A DNA stretch of 64,000 nt from Kribbella antiqua (lineage in GTDB: Bacteria > Actinomycetota > Actinomycetes > Propionibacteriales > Kribbellaceae): positions 372,001 through 436,000 of the forward strand of contig NZ_SLWR01000005.1 of assembly GCF_004345665.1 (NCBI RefSeq), in the 5' to 3' direction. The notes below the pieces were generated by a model. That model made no database searches, was not told where the DNA came from, and saw nothing but the letters and a program-made list of their open reading frames with translations. The position numbers and the translations under genes are program-made. Shown piece by piece: positions 37,486-45,922 of this stretch. Position 1 is the first letter of the stretch. Every line of letters begins with the position of its first letter.

Positions 37486-38316
37486 AGCCTTTGCGGTCTC
37501 CTCGGGCTGGTCTTCGGCCGTGTAGGTGTAGGAGTCGGGGATGGCGTGCAGCGGTACGCCGAGGAGGTCGGCGTACCGCTGGGCATCGGGAAGCGGGAAG
37601 ACGCGATCGTCGGCAGCCCAGAGCAGGTGAATGGGCTTGTCGAACGACTCGGCCAGCTTGCGAGCGGCGACCCGGGTGTAGCGGGCGTCGACCGAGCCGA
37701 CGACCTTGCGACCGTCGTACCGGATCGCAGCGTCGGTCAGGACCGGACCGACGTAGCTGCGCATGACGCCAGCGTCGATCGGCTCCTTTGCGAGCCAACC
37801 GTAGGTGTTCCGCCAGCGCCAAGTCCTCGGCCAGCGCAGGACCTGATAGAGGGCGCGGTACGAAAGCGGGTGTGCGGCGGTTGCCTTGAGCAAACCGAAG
37901 CCGCCCGGCGGCCAACTGCTACCCGGCGTCTCGCAGGAGGACAGCACCAGCCGGCCGAGGCGCTCGGGGTGATCAGCCCCGACCAGCTGGCTGTACGCAC
38001 CGCCGGAGTCGTTGCCGAACAGGGTCACGTCGCGGAGGTCGAGCGCGGCTAGGAAATCGGCGATCAGGCGGGCGATTCCAGGGGGTGTGAGATCGGCGTC
38101 GCGGTTCATCGGAACGAGGTGCGAGCCGAGCGGCCAGTCGGGCGTGATGCAGCGGAAGCGGTCCGACAGTAGCGGGACGACCTTGCGCCAGAGGTCCGCG
38201 TTCACCAGGTAGCCGTGGACGAACACGATCGGCGGACCGTCGCCGGCCTCGTGGTAGCGCAGGACGCCGGCCGGCAGCTCCACCGAACGCGGCGTACCCA
38301 AGCGGGGATCGCGCAT
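37453..38316 (-). CDS. Alpha/beta hydrolase with Asp nucleophile (epoxide hydrolase/dehalogenase type)
   Basis: The 287-residue hydrolase has the oxyanion region IVFVHGYLVNADLW and the nucleophile elbow LFGNDSGGAYSQLV, where the nucleophile position is Asp, as in epoxide hydrolases and haloalkane dehalogenases. A late acid is plausible near DDRVFPLPDAQ; a clear catalytic His is not obvious at the end. ATG 38316 has GGGAGG with 5-base spacing; GTG 38322 would overlap it. Divergent from the TetR gene, which probably represses it. Confidence 0.82.
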   Translation of the reverse strand: MRDPRLGTPRSVELPAGVLRYHEAGDGPPIVFVHGYLVNADLWRKVVPLLSDRFRCITPDWPLGSHLVPMNRDADLTPPGIARLIADFLAALDLRDVTLFGNDSGGAYSQLVGADHPERLGRLVLSSCETPGSSWPPGGFGLLKATAAHPLSYRALYQVLRWPRTWRWRNTYGWLAKEPIDAGVMRSYVGPVLTDAAIRYDGRKVVGSVDARYTRVAARKLAESFDKPIHLLWAADDRVFPLPDAQRYADLLGVPLHAIPDSYTYTAEDQPEETAKALARAAEEAFE

Positions 38317-38333
38317 ACCCACCTCCCGACTTT

Positions 38334-38348
38334 TTGTAATGATTGCAA
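38334..38348. promoter_or_regulatory. TetR operator candidate TTGTAAT-G-ATTGCAA
   Basis: A 15-base palindrome with one mismatch between arms lies between the divergent hydrolase (start 38316) and tetR (start 38358). It ends 9 bases before the tetR ATG. Its AT-rich content stands out in this high-GC DNA. Confidence 0.6.
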
Positions 38349-38357
38349 GACCGTAGC

Positions 38358-38975
38358 ATGGGCCAGGTGGATCCCCGCAAGCAACGCACGATGGATGCCC
38401 TGGTCCGGGCCGGCCAGGAGATCTTCAGCGAGCGCTCCGCGGACGACGTGACGGTCGAAGAGATCGCCGAGCGGGCGGGCGTCGCGGTCGGGTCGATCTA
38501 CAACCACTTCGGCTCGAAGGCGGGCCTGCAGGCGGCGGTGGTCGAGCACGCGCTGGACGCCGATCGGCATTACATGGACCGCGCGTACACCGCGGATCGG
38601 TCGCCGGTCGAGCAGATCTACGCCGCCGCCGAGCAGTACCTCGACTTCTACCTCGACCACCCGGACTACTTCCGGATGCTCGCGTTCCCCGGTCAGCCCG
38701 GTCAGTACCAGGCTGGTCAGGAACTGTCCGAGCGTCTCGTACGCGCGGTCGACGACCAGAACCGGCGGCTGGTCGAGGCACTGCAGAAGGGGATGGACGC
38801 CGGCGAACTGCGCGCGGCCGATCCGGAGGAGGTCGCGACGATCCTGTGGGCGGCCTGGAACGGCGTGATCAGCCTCGGCTGGCGGCCGGACAGCCTCCGC
38901 CGCTCCGAGACCGAGCTCCGCACCCTCCTCGCGACCGCCACCGACATCGTCGCCAAAGGTCTGCTGGCCCGTTAG
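38358..38975 (+). CDS. TetR-family regulator
   Basis: The 205-residue protein has an N-terminal TetR HTH (DDVTVEEIAERAGVAVGSIYNHFGSKAGL, residues about 28-57) and a helical ligand domain. It most likely controls itself and the divergent hydrolase through the palindrome between them. ATG 38358 has no clear ribosome site, so the message may be leaderless; a TTG at 38343 lies within the operator. Its stop overlaps the truncated PPOX gene. Confidence 0.85.
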   Translation: MGQVDPRKQRTMDALVRAGQEIFSERSADDVTVEEIAERAGVAVGSIYNHFGSKAGLQAAVVEHALDADRHYMDRAYTADRSPVEQIYAAAEQYLDFYLDHPDYFRMLAFPGQPGQYQAGQELSERLVRAVDDQNRRLVEALQKGMDAGELRAADPEEVATILWAAWNGVISLGWRPDSLRRSETELRTLLATATDIVAKGLLAR

Positions 38976-39253
38976 AGGCCGAGCAGCTCGGCGAATGCGG
39001 GATCGGCCAGCTCCAGTACTTGGCCCCGGCCGTGCACCCGAAGCACCTTCGGCGGACCCTCGAAGGCGCAGAACATGATGACGATCCGCCCGTTCTGCTT
39101 GAGGTGGGCAACGGTCTCGATCCCGCTGCCGAACAGGTCGACGTACGCGAGCTCCTTCGGGCCGAGGACCTGCAGGGTGCCGTGGCCGCCCTTCGGCGAG
39201 ATGTTGGCGTGCCCGCCGTCGCTCGGCCTGTGCGGCAGGTCGGGCGGGGCCAC
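38972..39253 (-). pseudogene. Truncated pyridoxamine-phosphate-oxidase-like (PPOX) gene
   Basis: The 93-residue frame matches the middle of a flavin/F420-binding split-barrel protein: SDGGHANISPKGGHGTLQVL, VDLFGSGIETVAHLKQNGRI and IMFCAFEGPPKVLRVHGRGQ. Relatives start about 30 residues earlier and run some 60 residues longer, so both ends appear lost. It stops at FAELLGL, exactly where the tetR gene ends. A GTG at 39253 could start a short product. It abuts the divergent glutamine synthetase-like gene. Confidence 0.55.
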
Positions 39254-39283
39254 GAACGCCGCCGCGTGTGGTACGAAGGCGGC

Positions 39284-40636
39284 ATGTCCGTCACCGACAG
39301 TCTGCAGCCCGCGGACCCCATCAACGCTCTCCTCGACGGCGGCTTGCGGATGCTGATCACGTCCATCGTCGACAACGCCGGCATCACCCGGGCCAAGAGC
39401 GTGCCTGCCCGCCGGTTGCGTACGGCGGTCCGCGACGGCATCGGGCTGTCTCCGGTGTTCGCGGTGATGTGCACCGACGACGCGATCACCTCCTCGCCGA
39501 TGGTGAACGGACCGGTCGGCGACAACCGGCTGATGCCGGACCTGACCGCGGTCGCTCCGCTCGGGCCGGACGGCGCGGTGTACTGGGCGCCGGCCGACCA
39601 GCTGTCGCAGGACCATGAACCGGTCGACATCTGCCAGCGCGCGGCGCTGCGGCGGCAGGAGGAGCGGGCGATCGCCGCCGGGCTCAACGTGAAGCTCGGG
39701 TTCGAGCTGGAGTTCACCGTCTTCACAGGCTCTGCCGACGACCCCAGAGTCGCCACTCTCGGTCCGGCGTACGGCGTGATCCCGACGCTGGCACTGGAGG
39801 ACTTCGCCATCGAGCTGCTCGAGGCGCTCGACGCGGCCGGGGTGCAGGCGGAGCAGCTGCATCCCGAGTATGCGAACGGTCAGGTCGAGGTCGCTCTGCC
39901 GCCGGCGTCACCGGTCGCGGCGGCCGACCAGTCGCAGCTTGCGCGGATGATCGTCCATCGGGTCGCCCGTCGGCACGGCCTGCTCGCGTCGTTCGCGCCG
40001 ATCACCGTGGCCGGTGCCGTGGGCAACGGAGCGCACATCCACTTTTCCGCGACGCTGAACGAGGTGCCGTTCGGTGACGACGGCGGTCCGTCATCGCACG
40101 CGAAGAGCCTGATCGCCGGCGTGTTGGCTGAGCTCGACGGACTGACCGGCGTACTCGCGCCCAGCGTCGTCAGCGCCGATCGTCGTATCCCCAGCCATTG
40201 GGCGGGCGCGTACGCATGCTGGGGTACGGAGAACCGGGAGGCCGCGCTGCGGTACGTCCCTGGCAGCGTCACCAGCCGGCCTGATTCCGCCAACTGCGAG
40301 ATCAAGATCGGCGATGCGGCCGGGAACGCCTACCTCTCCGCGGCGGCGGTCCTTGCGAGCGCGCTCGATGGTCTCGAGCGCCGGCTGGTGCTTCCTGATG
40401 CGGTTGATCGCGATCCGGCGTCGTACTCGGATCAAGAGCGGTCCGATCTTGGGATTCGCCGGCTTCCGCTGACGCTCGAGGACGCCTTGTCTGCTCTGGA
40501 GCAGTCGTCGGTGATTCGCTCGGCTCTCGGCGAGGCGATCGTCGACCCGTTCCTCGCCGTACGACGTCATGACGCGTCGACGATCGGGGCGTTGCCGCTC
40601 GAGGAACGGGTGCGGGCGCTGCGGTGGCGGTACTAG
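39284..40636 (+). CDS. Glutamine synthetase-like enzyme (GlnA3/GlnA4-type gamma-glutamyl ligase)
   Basis: The 450-residue protein has the GS catalytic set: GFELEFTVF (metal Glu), NGQVEVALPPASPVAAADQ, GNGAHIHFS (His) and GTENREAALRYVPG (Arg and Glu). It lacks the adenylylation-tyrosine region of main GlnA and is closer to paralogues that ligate glutamate to amines or polyamines. Substrate not determinable. ATG 39284 follows GAAGGCGG. Confidence 0.82.
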   Translation: MSVTDSLQPADPINALLDGGLRMLITSIVDNAGITRAKSVPARRLRTAVRDGIGLSPVFAVMCTDDAITSSPMVNGPVGDNRLMPDLTAVAPLGPDGAVYWAPADQLSQDHEPVDICQRAALRRQEERAIAAGLNVKLGFELEFTVFTGSADDPRVATLGPAYGVIPTLALEDFAIELLEALDAAGVQAEQLHPEYANGQVEVALPPASPVAAADQSQLARMIVHRVARRHGLLASFAPITVAGAVGNGAHIHFSATLNEVPFGDDGGPSSHAKSLIAGVLAELDGLTGVLAPSVVSADRRIPSHWAGAYACWGTENREAALRYVPGSVTSRPDSANCEIKIGDAAGNAYLSAAAVLASALDGLERRLVLPDAVDRDPASYSDQERSDLGIRRLPLTLEDALSALEQSSVIRSALGEAIVDPFLAVRRHDASTIGALPLEERVRALRWRY

Positions 40637-40683
40637 AAACGCCGTACGCCGATCCCGCCGCCCGAATCCTCTACGGTTGGCTC

Positions 40684-41052
40684 GTGGCGAATGCGAAGAG
40701 CAGCCGGGTCGAGTCGTTCCTGGCGGTGGTCGTCGGCGGCGGGACGGCGTTCGGCCTGATCGTCATCACCTCGCGGGCGTGGAAGGCGTGTCACGTCGAC
40801 GTGGGCCAGGTCAGCAACGGCCTCACCCTGCTCTTCCTCGGCCTGCCGCTTGCTCTGATCGTGAACATCGTGCTGTTCACCCTGGTCTTCCGCTACGCCG
40901 GCAAAGCCTTCCTGATGTCCTTCATCGCCGCCGCCATCGCAATCGCCATCGCCGACCTCGCGCTCTTCTCCTGGCAAGGCACCCCCGCCGGCTCCCCCGG
41001 CATCTGCCCCGCCGGCGTCCCACCGTGGTGGCCCGCCTGGATCCCGACCTAG
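40684..41052 (+). CDS. Small integral membrane protein
   Basis: The 122-residue product has three membrane helices (about 13-33, 47-70 and 76-98) and a Pro-rich tail with PPWWPAW. I do not recognise it. GTG 40684 is the working start; an in-frame GTG at 40624, overlapping the end of the glutamine synthetase-like gene, would add 20 residues. It overlaps the convergent YciI gene by 4 bases. Confidence 0.6.
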   Translation: MANAKSSRVESFLAVVVGGGTAFGLIVITSRAWKACHVDVGQVSNGLTLLFLGLPLALIVNIVLFTLVFRYAGKAFLMSFIAAAIAIAIADLALFSWQGTPAGSPGICPAGVPPWWPAWIPT

Positions 41053-41576
41053 TCCTGGACCGGCCTGCCGCCAAACCGCCAGCGGTGGATCTCGCCCCGA
41101 CCGGCAGGTAGGAGGGTTGTGGCGGCTTCAAGGTCAGGCGCTTCGAGCAGCGCGGCCCACCCCAGCCGCGACTCGTGCCCGGGGTCGAGGAGATCGCCGT
41201 ACACGATCAGGTGCTTCGACCTGTCCGGCGTGGGCGCGTCGAAGGCGATCAGCAGGAAACGGCCGTAGCCGTCTGTGGCGTCGGTGAAGTCCCACATGGT
41301 CCGGCCGAGGATGTTGTTGAAGCGGTAGATGTCGACGTCTTGGAAGGCGCCGGCGCGGTAGTACGGCTCGTCGTACGCGAAGCTCCGGGCGGCGTCGAGA
41401 TCCGGCAGATCGACGATATGCAGACTCCCGTCGTACTCCCCCGCGCCACTCATGGTCGGCCCCCGCGCGACCATCTCCTTGGTGTACCGATCCATGAACC
41501 CCCAGTGCTCCTCCGTCAGCCCCTGCTTGAGCTCAAGCGCACCAGCCCGATCCCGCCCATAAACGAAGAACTCCAT
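41049..41576 (-). CDS. YCII-domain protein
   Basis: The 175-residue protein has an N-terminal YciI-like ferredoxin fold (FFVYGRDRAGALELKQGL, EEHWGFMDRYTKEMVARGPT, LHIVDLPDLDAARSFAYDEPY), followed by a second, related half. YciI proteins are small dimeric putative enzymes. Function unknown. It sits 6 bases downstream of the HxlR gene and may be cotranscribed with it. Confidence 0.8.
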   Translation of the reverse strand: MEFFVYGRDRAGALELKQGLTEEHWGFMDRYTKEMVARGPTMSGAGEYDGSLHIVDLPDLDAARSFAYDEPYYRAGAFQDVDIYRFNNILGRTMWDFTDATDGYGRFLLIAFDAPTPDRSKHLIVYGDLLDPGHESRLGWAALLEAPDLEAATTLLPAGRGEIHRWRFGGRPVQD

Positions 41577-41582
41577 GACCGG

Positions 41583-42260
41583 TCAGCGTAATTCATGGGT
41601 GACGCTTGAGTGCTGATCTCTGGAGGCCGGGACGCGCACGTTCGCCACGAGACGCCGTACGACCTCGGGGTCGCCGACGATGTCGGCGCCGGCGGCCAGG
41701 TCATCACGGCCGAAGGCGGCGAGGAGGGCATCGGTCGTGGTGATCAGGACGGCGTCCGGCTCCTCGGGCGACTCGTGCGCGACCTCGGCGCCAGAGGACG
41801 TGATGCGGACGCCGAACACCCCGGCAGGACCATGGTCGCGGAGTTCGATCCGGAGCGTCGCGGGCCGCTCGGGCGTCGGCACGAAGTAGGTGCGGATAGT
41901 CAGCATGGCGCTGTCCGCGCTCACGAAGACCTGTTCCGCGGTCGGCGGAGCGGCCAGCGCCCAGGTGCCGAGCGCCACCACGATCGGCTCGAGGTCACGA
42001 CCCCACGGGGTCAGCTCGTAGACCCGCACATTGCCTGGCGAAGGCAGCTGCCGACGGCGGAGGACGCCCGCGTCGGCCAGCTCGCGCAGCCGGTCGGACA
42101 GTGCGTTCGGGCTAGCGGTCGGGAGCGCCTGCTGGAGGTCTACGAACCGCTTCGGCCCGAGCAGCAGCTCGCGTACGACGAGCAGCGACCACCGCTCGCC
42201 CACAATGTCGAGGCCGCGCGCGATGCCGCAGGCCTGCCGATAGCCCCGCTGGGTCGGCAT
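41583..42260 (-). CDS. HxlR-family regulator with SCP2-like C-terminal domain
   Basis: The 225-residue protein has an HxlR winged helix (residues about 10-100; CGIARGLDIVGERWSLLVVREL and FVDLQQALPTASPNALSDRL) and a C-terminal SCP2-like domain ending with DLAAGADIVGDPEVVRRLV, a known combination in Actinobacteria. Start ATG 42260 after AAGGAAGG. It is divergent from the DUF899 gene and probably controls it. Confidence 0.87.
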   Translation of the reverse strand: MPTQRGYRQACGIARGLDIVGERWSLLVVRELLLGPKRFVDLQQALPTASPNALSDRLRELADAGVLRRRQLPSPGNVRVYELTPWGRDLEPIVVALGTWALAAPPTAEQVFVSADSAMLTIRTYFVPTPERPATLRIELRDHGPAGVFGVRITSSGAEVAHESPEEPDAVLITTTDALLAAFGRDDLAAGADIVGDPEVVRRLVANVRVPASRDQHSSVTHELR

Positions 42261-42338
42261 GGAACACCTTCCTTTCTTACTTGCTCGATCATAGCAGTCA
42301 CTATTAGCCTCATAGCGTCTGGATACGAGGAGGAACCC

Positions 42339-43094
42339 ATGTCCATGCCACCGGCGCCACCGATCATCGACCGCGAGACTTGGCAGAAGCAGCTCGACGA
42401 ACTCCGGCTCCGCGAGAAGGCGCACACGCGTGAGGGCGACGCCATCGCCGCGGCCCGCCGCCGGTTGCCGATGGTCGAGGTCGACCCGACCATCCGTCTG
42501 GTCGGTGCCGACGGTCCAGTGCCCTTGCTCGACGCCTTCGAGGGGAGGACGCAGTTGTTCGCGTCGTACCACATGTGGCACACGGGCAGGCCGGCCGCCG
42601 ACCAATGCGAGGGCTGCACGTTCTTCTCCGGCCAAGTGCTCGAGCTGTCCTACCTGCACTCGCGCGACGTCACCTTCGCGGTGTTCTGCCAGGGGCCGTT
42701 CGAGGAGTCTTCGCGCTACCGCGACTTCATGGGCTGGCAGGCTCCCTGGTACTCGGTGCCGGCAGAGTCGCTCGACTCCCTCGTCGCCGGGCGCGCATTC
42801 GGGATTAAGGCGTGCTACCTGCGCCAGGGCGACCGAGTGTTCGAGACCTACTGGACGACTGGGCGGGGCTGCGAAGCGATGGCGCCGTCGTACGGCGTGC
42901 TCGACATGACCGTCTACGGTCGCCAGGAGAACTGGGAGGACTCGCCGGAAGGCTGGCCGCAGCACTTCCGGACCGACGGCGACCAGTTCCGGCTCAACGG
43001 CCGACCCGCATCGCAGTGGTCCCGCCTGACGGCCGGCCACGACGACAACCTTGGAGCCACCGAGCCCGCCGGGCGCAAGCACCTTTGCCACTGA
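42339..43094 (+). CDS. DUF899 thioredoxin-like protein
   Basis: The 251-residue product matches DUF899: ETWQKQLDELRLREKAHTRE, the ASYHMWHTGR segment with nearby Cys pair QCEGCTFFSGQV, and WYSVPAESLDSLV. Members have a thioredoxin-like fold, and the Cys-x2-Cys could be redox active. GAGGAGGA precedes ATG 42339. The 78-base divergent gap to hxlR includes ATAG-N6-CTAT near 42293. Confidence 0.85.
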   Translation: MSMPPAPPIIDRETWQKQLDELRLREKAHTREGDAIAAARRRLPMVEVDPTIRLVGADGPVPLLDAFEGRTQLFASYHMWHTGRPAADQCEGCTFFSGQVLELSYLHSRDVTFAVFCQGPFEESSRYRDFMGWQAPWYSVPAESLDSLVAGRAFGIKACYLRQGDRVFETYWTTGRGCEAMAPSYGVLDMTVYGRQENWEDSPEGWPQHFRTDGDQFRLNGRPASQWSRLTAGHDDNLGATEPAGRKHLCH

Positions 43095-43206
43095 GCTGCG
43101 GCGCATTGCCCACGACCGCGGCTCGATGTCACACGCCAACCCCGTGAGTGGCCGGCCGACGCCTGTCTACGAAGCTGCCGCTTCGTTCTGGAGGAGTGTG
43201 CGACGG

Positions 43207-44118
43207 TTAACGGTCGGGGAAGGTGATTTGTTGTAGGCGGTGGGTTGCGAGTTGTCGGCGGTCGGGGTCGGTGGAGGTCAGCTCGGTGAGTTGGTAGTCG
43301 CGGTAAAGGGGGAGGAAATGGTTCTGAAAGTTCAGGGCTTGGGCGCAAAGGGATCGGAGGGTGTGGCGGTCGGCGTCGGTGGTGGGGAGTTGGTAATGCC
43401 AGCGGTTCCGGCAGAGGTCGTGGACCTGAGTGACTAGGTCGGTCCACTCGTCGGCGACGTGTTGTTGGTAGAGGGCGACGCAGGCTGCTTTGTCGCGAAC
43501 GTACTCGCCGCTGCGGAGCGCGATGATCGCGGTCGCGGTCCAGCCGACGGTGCCGATGAGGAGCTTGGTGCTGGGCTGGTCGAGGCCGTCCGGGCCGGGC
43601 ATCGTCCACTGGTCGAAGCCGAAGAACTCGCCGTCCGGGTCGATGTGCTGCAGTGGATAGACCAACGTACGGCGCTGAGCCGCGTACGAGTAGCTCAGTA
43701 GTGGCGTGTGGATGACTGAGCGCAGGTAGGTGTCGGCGTCGTACGGCGGAAGGGCCGGGCGGATGTCTTCGCCGTACAGGAGGCGGGTCGCGAGCTTGAG
43801 GTTCAGCGCGGCGGAGACACCTTCCGGCCGGTGGAGACCACGCTCGCCGACGAGGACGATCTCGAGCAGCATCGGGGTGAGTCGCGCGCAATCGCCGGAC
43901 AACTCGCGGGCGCGCTCGTATTCGGCTTGGTCGGTGAAGCGGTCCTTGAAGACGATGAAGAGGTCGAGATCGCTACCCGCGATGGGCGTGCCGCTGGCGT
44001 GACTGCCGCGGAGGTAGAACCCGCGCACCCGGCCGGGGAACGCGCTGTCGAAGATTCCGATCAGCCCCTGAACGATCTTGTCGCACCGGCCGTCACCGGT
44101 CGACTCGATCAGCTCCAT
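43207..44118 (-). CDS. Nucleotidyltransferase-fold protein
   Basis: The 303-residue protein has the pol-beta nucleotidyltransferase motif GFYLRGSHASGTPIAGSDLDLFIVF (Gly-Ser followed by Asp-x-Asp) near residues 33-57 and a helical C-terminal domain, similar in layout to aminoglycoside nucleotidyltransferases. It could modify a small molecule, RNA or protein. No partner toxin lies nearby. Confidence 0.75.
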   Translation of the reverse strand: MELIESTGDGRCDKIVQGLIGIFDSAFPGRVRGFYLRGSHASGTPIAGSDLDLFIVFKDRFTDQAEYERARELSGDCARLTPMLLEIVLVGERGLHRPEGVSAALNLKLATRLLYGEDIRPALPPYDADTYLRSVIHTPLLSYSYAAQRRTLVYPLQHIDPDGEFFGFDQWTMPGPDGLDQPSTKLLIGTVGWTATAIIALRSGEYVRDKAACVALYQQHVADEWTDLVTQVHDLCRNRWHYQLPTTDADRHTLRSLCAQALNFQNHFLPLYRDYQLTELTSTDPDRRQLATHRLQQITFPDR

Positions 44119-44200
44119 TCGCCCAACCTATCGATCAGTCGTCGGCGAGGAGCTTCTCGAGGAGCGGCGCGAGGGTCACGCATTGAGGCCACAAGCCTGC

Positions 44201-44755
44201 TTAGCGCTGGCGTTTGCTCACCTTCGCGGCGTCGGGCCAGGAGATGCGCAGGCATTTGGGAGTGCCGTTGAGGCGGCTCGGGTCTCCACCGGGCGGCGGC
44301 ACGTCCGCCGTCTCCACGCAACTTCCTCCGGACGCGAGATAGAACTGCTGCGCGTCGGTGTTCTGCTGCAGCACCCACAAGTACATCGCGTTGCCGACCG
44401 CCCGTTGCGTGACGGCCCGCGCCGCCCGTGCCAGCAGTTGTGTGCCGACGCCCGTACGACGGTGGCTGTTGTAGACATGCAGATTGTCGACAAGACTCCC
44501 CCAGGTGGGATCGTTGTCAAAGGCAACATGCACGAAGCCGACCAGGCGGCCGTCGTACTCGGCGAGGATGGTCTCGGTACCGGTTGGCGCATCGAGCCGC
44601 GCCGACCACACCGAGCGCCGTTCGGTCGCGATGTCGCCGTCGAGGAACGAATCGGCGTACGCGCCTCGATAGTGCCGGCGCCAACTCTCGGCATGCAGGT
44701 CGGCGACCTGTTCGGCGTCTTCGAGTCCGGCCTTGCGGAACGACAACGACCTCAC
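44201..44755 (-). CDS. GNAT acetyltransferase
   Basis: The 184-residue protein has the GNAT fold: FRKAGLEDAEQVADLHAESW at the start, VDNLHVYNSHRRTGVGTQLL as the acetyl-CoA loop, and WVLQQNTDAQQFYLASGG. GTG 44755 is preferred, with AAGGGG about 7 bases upstream; the frame extends to 44830 without homology-like content. Acceptor unknown. Confidence 0.83.
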   Translation of the reverse strand: MRSLSFRKAGLEDAEQVADLHAESWRRHYRGAYADSFLDGDIATERRSVWSARLDAPTGTETILAEYDGRLVGFVHVAFDNDPTWGSLVDNLHVYNSHRRTGVGTQLLARAARAVTQRAVGNAMYLWVLQQNTDAQQFYLASGGSCVETADVPPPGGDPSRLNGTPKCLRISWPDAAKVSKRQR

Positions 44756-44919
44756 CAGACAACCCCTTCTCGCGGCTTGCCCGACACCGCATGTGCGGGG
44801 CCCGGTCCTCACCCGGAGCACCCCACCCACGAGGAGGGTTGCCGACCAGCAAGCCGGGGCTGAACGCTGGCACTCATGACCTTCCGCAAACCGTAGCAGT
44901 CGTGATCTAGCTTGTGGGG

Positions 44920-45675
44920 ATGGAGATTCACTATGTGGAGCACGGGAGTGGTCGACCTGTGCTAGTGCTGCACGGTGCCGGCGTCGACTATCACGAGGCC
45001 GAGGCTTGCTTCGAACCGGCTCTCGATGGGGTACGGCGGATCTACCCTGACCTTCCTGGAATGGGCCGGACGATTGCTCCTTCCACGCTGCGCAGCGCCG
45101 ACGACGTCGTCAACACGCTGCTCGACTTCGCCGACGAGGTCACTGGCGGGACGTCGTACCTTCTCATCGGTCACTCGGCGGGCGCGTACTTCGCGCAGGC
45201 GATGGCCGTTCGGCGTCCGGCACGGGTCGCTGGGTTGGCGCTGATCTGTCCGTTGCTGCCGGGACTGCGCGACGTACCAGAGCACCGCGTCATCGCCGGA
45301 TCAGGTGACCTCGGTGACGACGACTTCCGCGGGTACTTCGTGATCCAAACCCCGGAGATGCTCGAACGGTACGAGCGTTTTGTCGCCCCAGCCGCCGCGC
45401 TCGTCGACGAGGCAGCGCTCGAGCGAATCGGCGAAAGGTGGGCGCTGACGCCGCCTGACGACGCGTCGACGTACGAGGGTCCGACGGTGATCGTGGCGGG
45501 ACGGCTGGACTCTACAGTCGGTTATGCGGCCGCTGTCGATCTTGTCGACCACTACCCACACGCGTCGCTGGCCGTGGTCGACAACGCCGGCCACGCCCTA
45601 CCCCACGAACAACCCGACCTCTTACGCGCCCTCCTCACCGAGTGGCTAACCCGCGTCGCTGACCTCGACGGCTGA
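44920..45675 (+). CDS. Alpha/beta hydrolase (Ser nucleophile)
   Basis: The 251-residue hydrolase has the lid/oxyanion region VLVLHGAGVDYHEAE, the elbow LLIGHSAGAYFAQ with catalytic Ser, an acid near GRLDSTVGY and the catalytic His in VDNAGHALPHEQP. A complete triad suggests an active esterase-like enzyme. ATG 44920 or the in-frame GTG 44914 could start it. Confidence 0.85.
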   Translation: MEIHYVEHGSGRPVLVLHGAGVDYHEAEACFEPALDGVRRIYPDLPGMGRTIAPSTLRSADDVVNTLLDFADEVTGGTSYLLIGHSAGAYFAQAMAVRRPARVAGLALICPLLPGLRDVPEHRVIAGSGDLGDDDFRGYFVIQTPEMLERYERFVAPAAALVDEAALERIGERWALTPPDDASTYEGPTVIVAGRLDSTVGYAAAVDLVDHYPHASLAVVDNAGHALPHEQPDLLRALLTEWLTRVADLDG

Positions 45676-45874
45676 GGCTCGGGCCGCGCGCCGACGATAT
45701 CTCCGAGACGGATGTCTGCACGGAGTTGGGTATTGAGATCGTGTTGGCGTAGGCGGCGATGAGAAGGCAGACGCGAGTTGCCGCATCATCGACGCGCTTG
45801 GCATCTGCCATCGCCCACTGCCCGCCGTACCGAATTCCCCACAGCAAGTCGTGGAACCCGAGGTCAGGTAGCAC
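45635..45874 (-). CDS. Doubtful small ORF, 79 residues
   Basis: The frame reads LGFHDLLWGIRYGGQWAMAD in its first half, which looks protein-like, but third-position GC is lower than in neighbours and the end overlaps the alpha/beta hydrolase by 41 bases. It may be a decayed gene. The gap 45676-45922 has no other candidate. Confidence 0.25.
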   Translation of the reverse strand: MLPDLGFHDLLWGIRYGGQWAMADAKRVDDAATRVCLLIAAYANTISIPNSVQTSVSEISSARGPSLSRRGQRRGLATR

Positions 45875-45922
45875 CGCTGCGGCCGACGTCGTCTCGGCCG
45901 AGCTGCACGGGGCCCGGAAGAC

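Noticed and set aside
43095..43206. Extension of the DUF899 gene or a small gene before the nucleotidyltransferase
   Set aside because: DUF899 ends at a clear stop at 43094 and the remaining frame (43051-43236) has no support.
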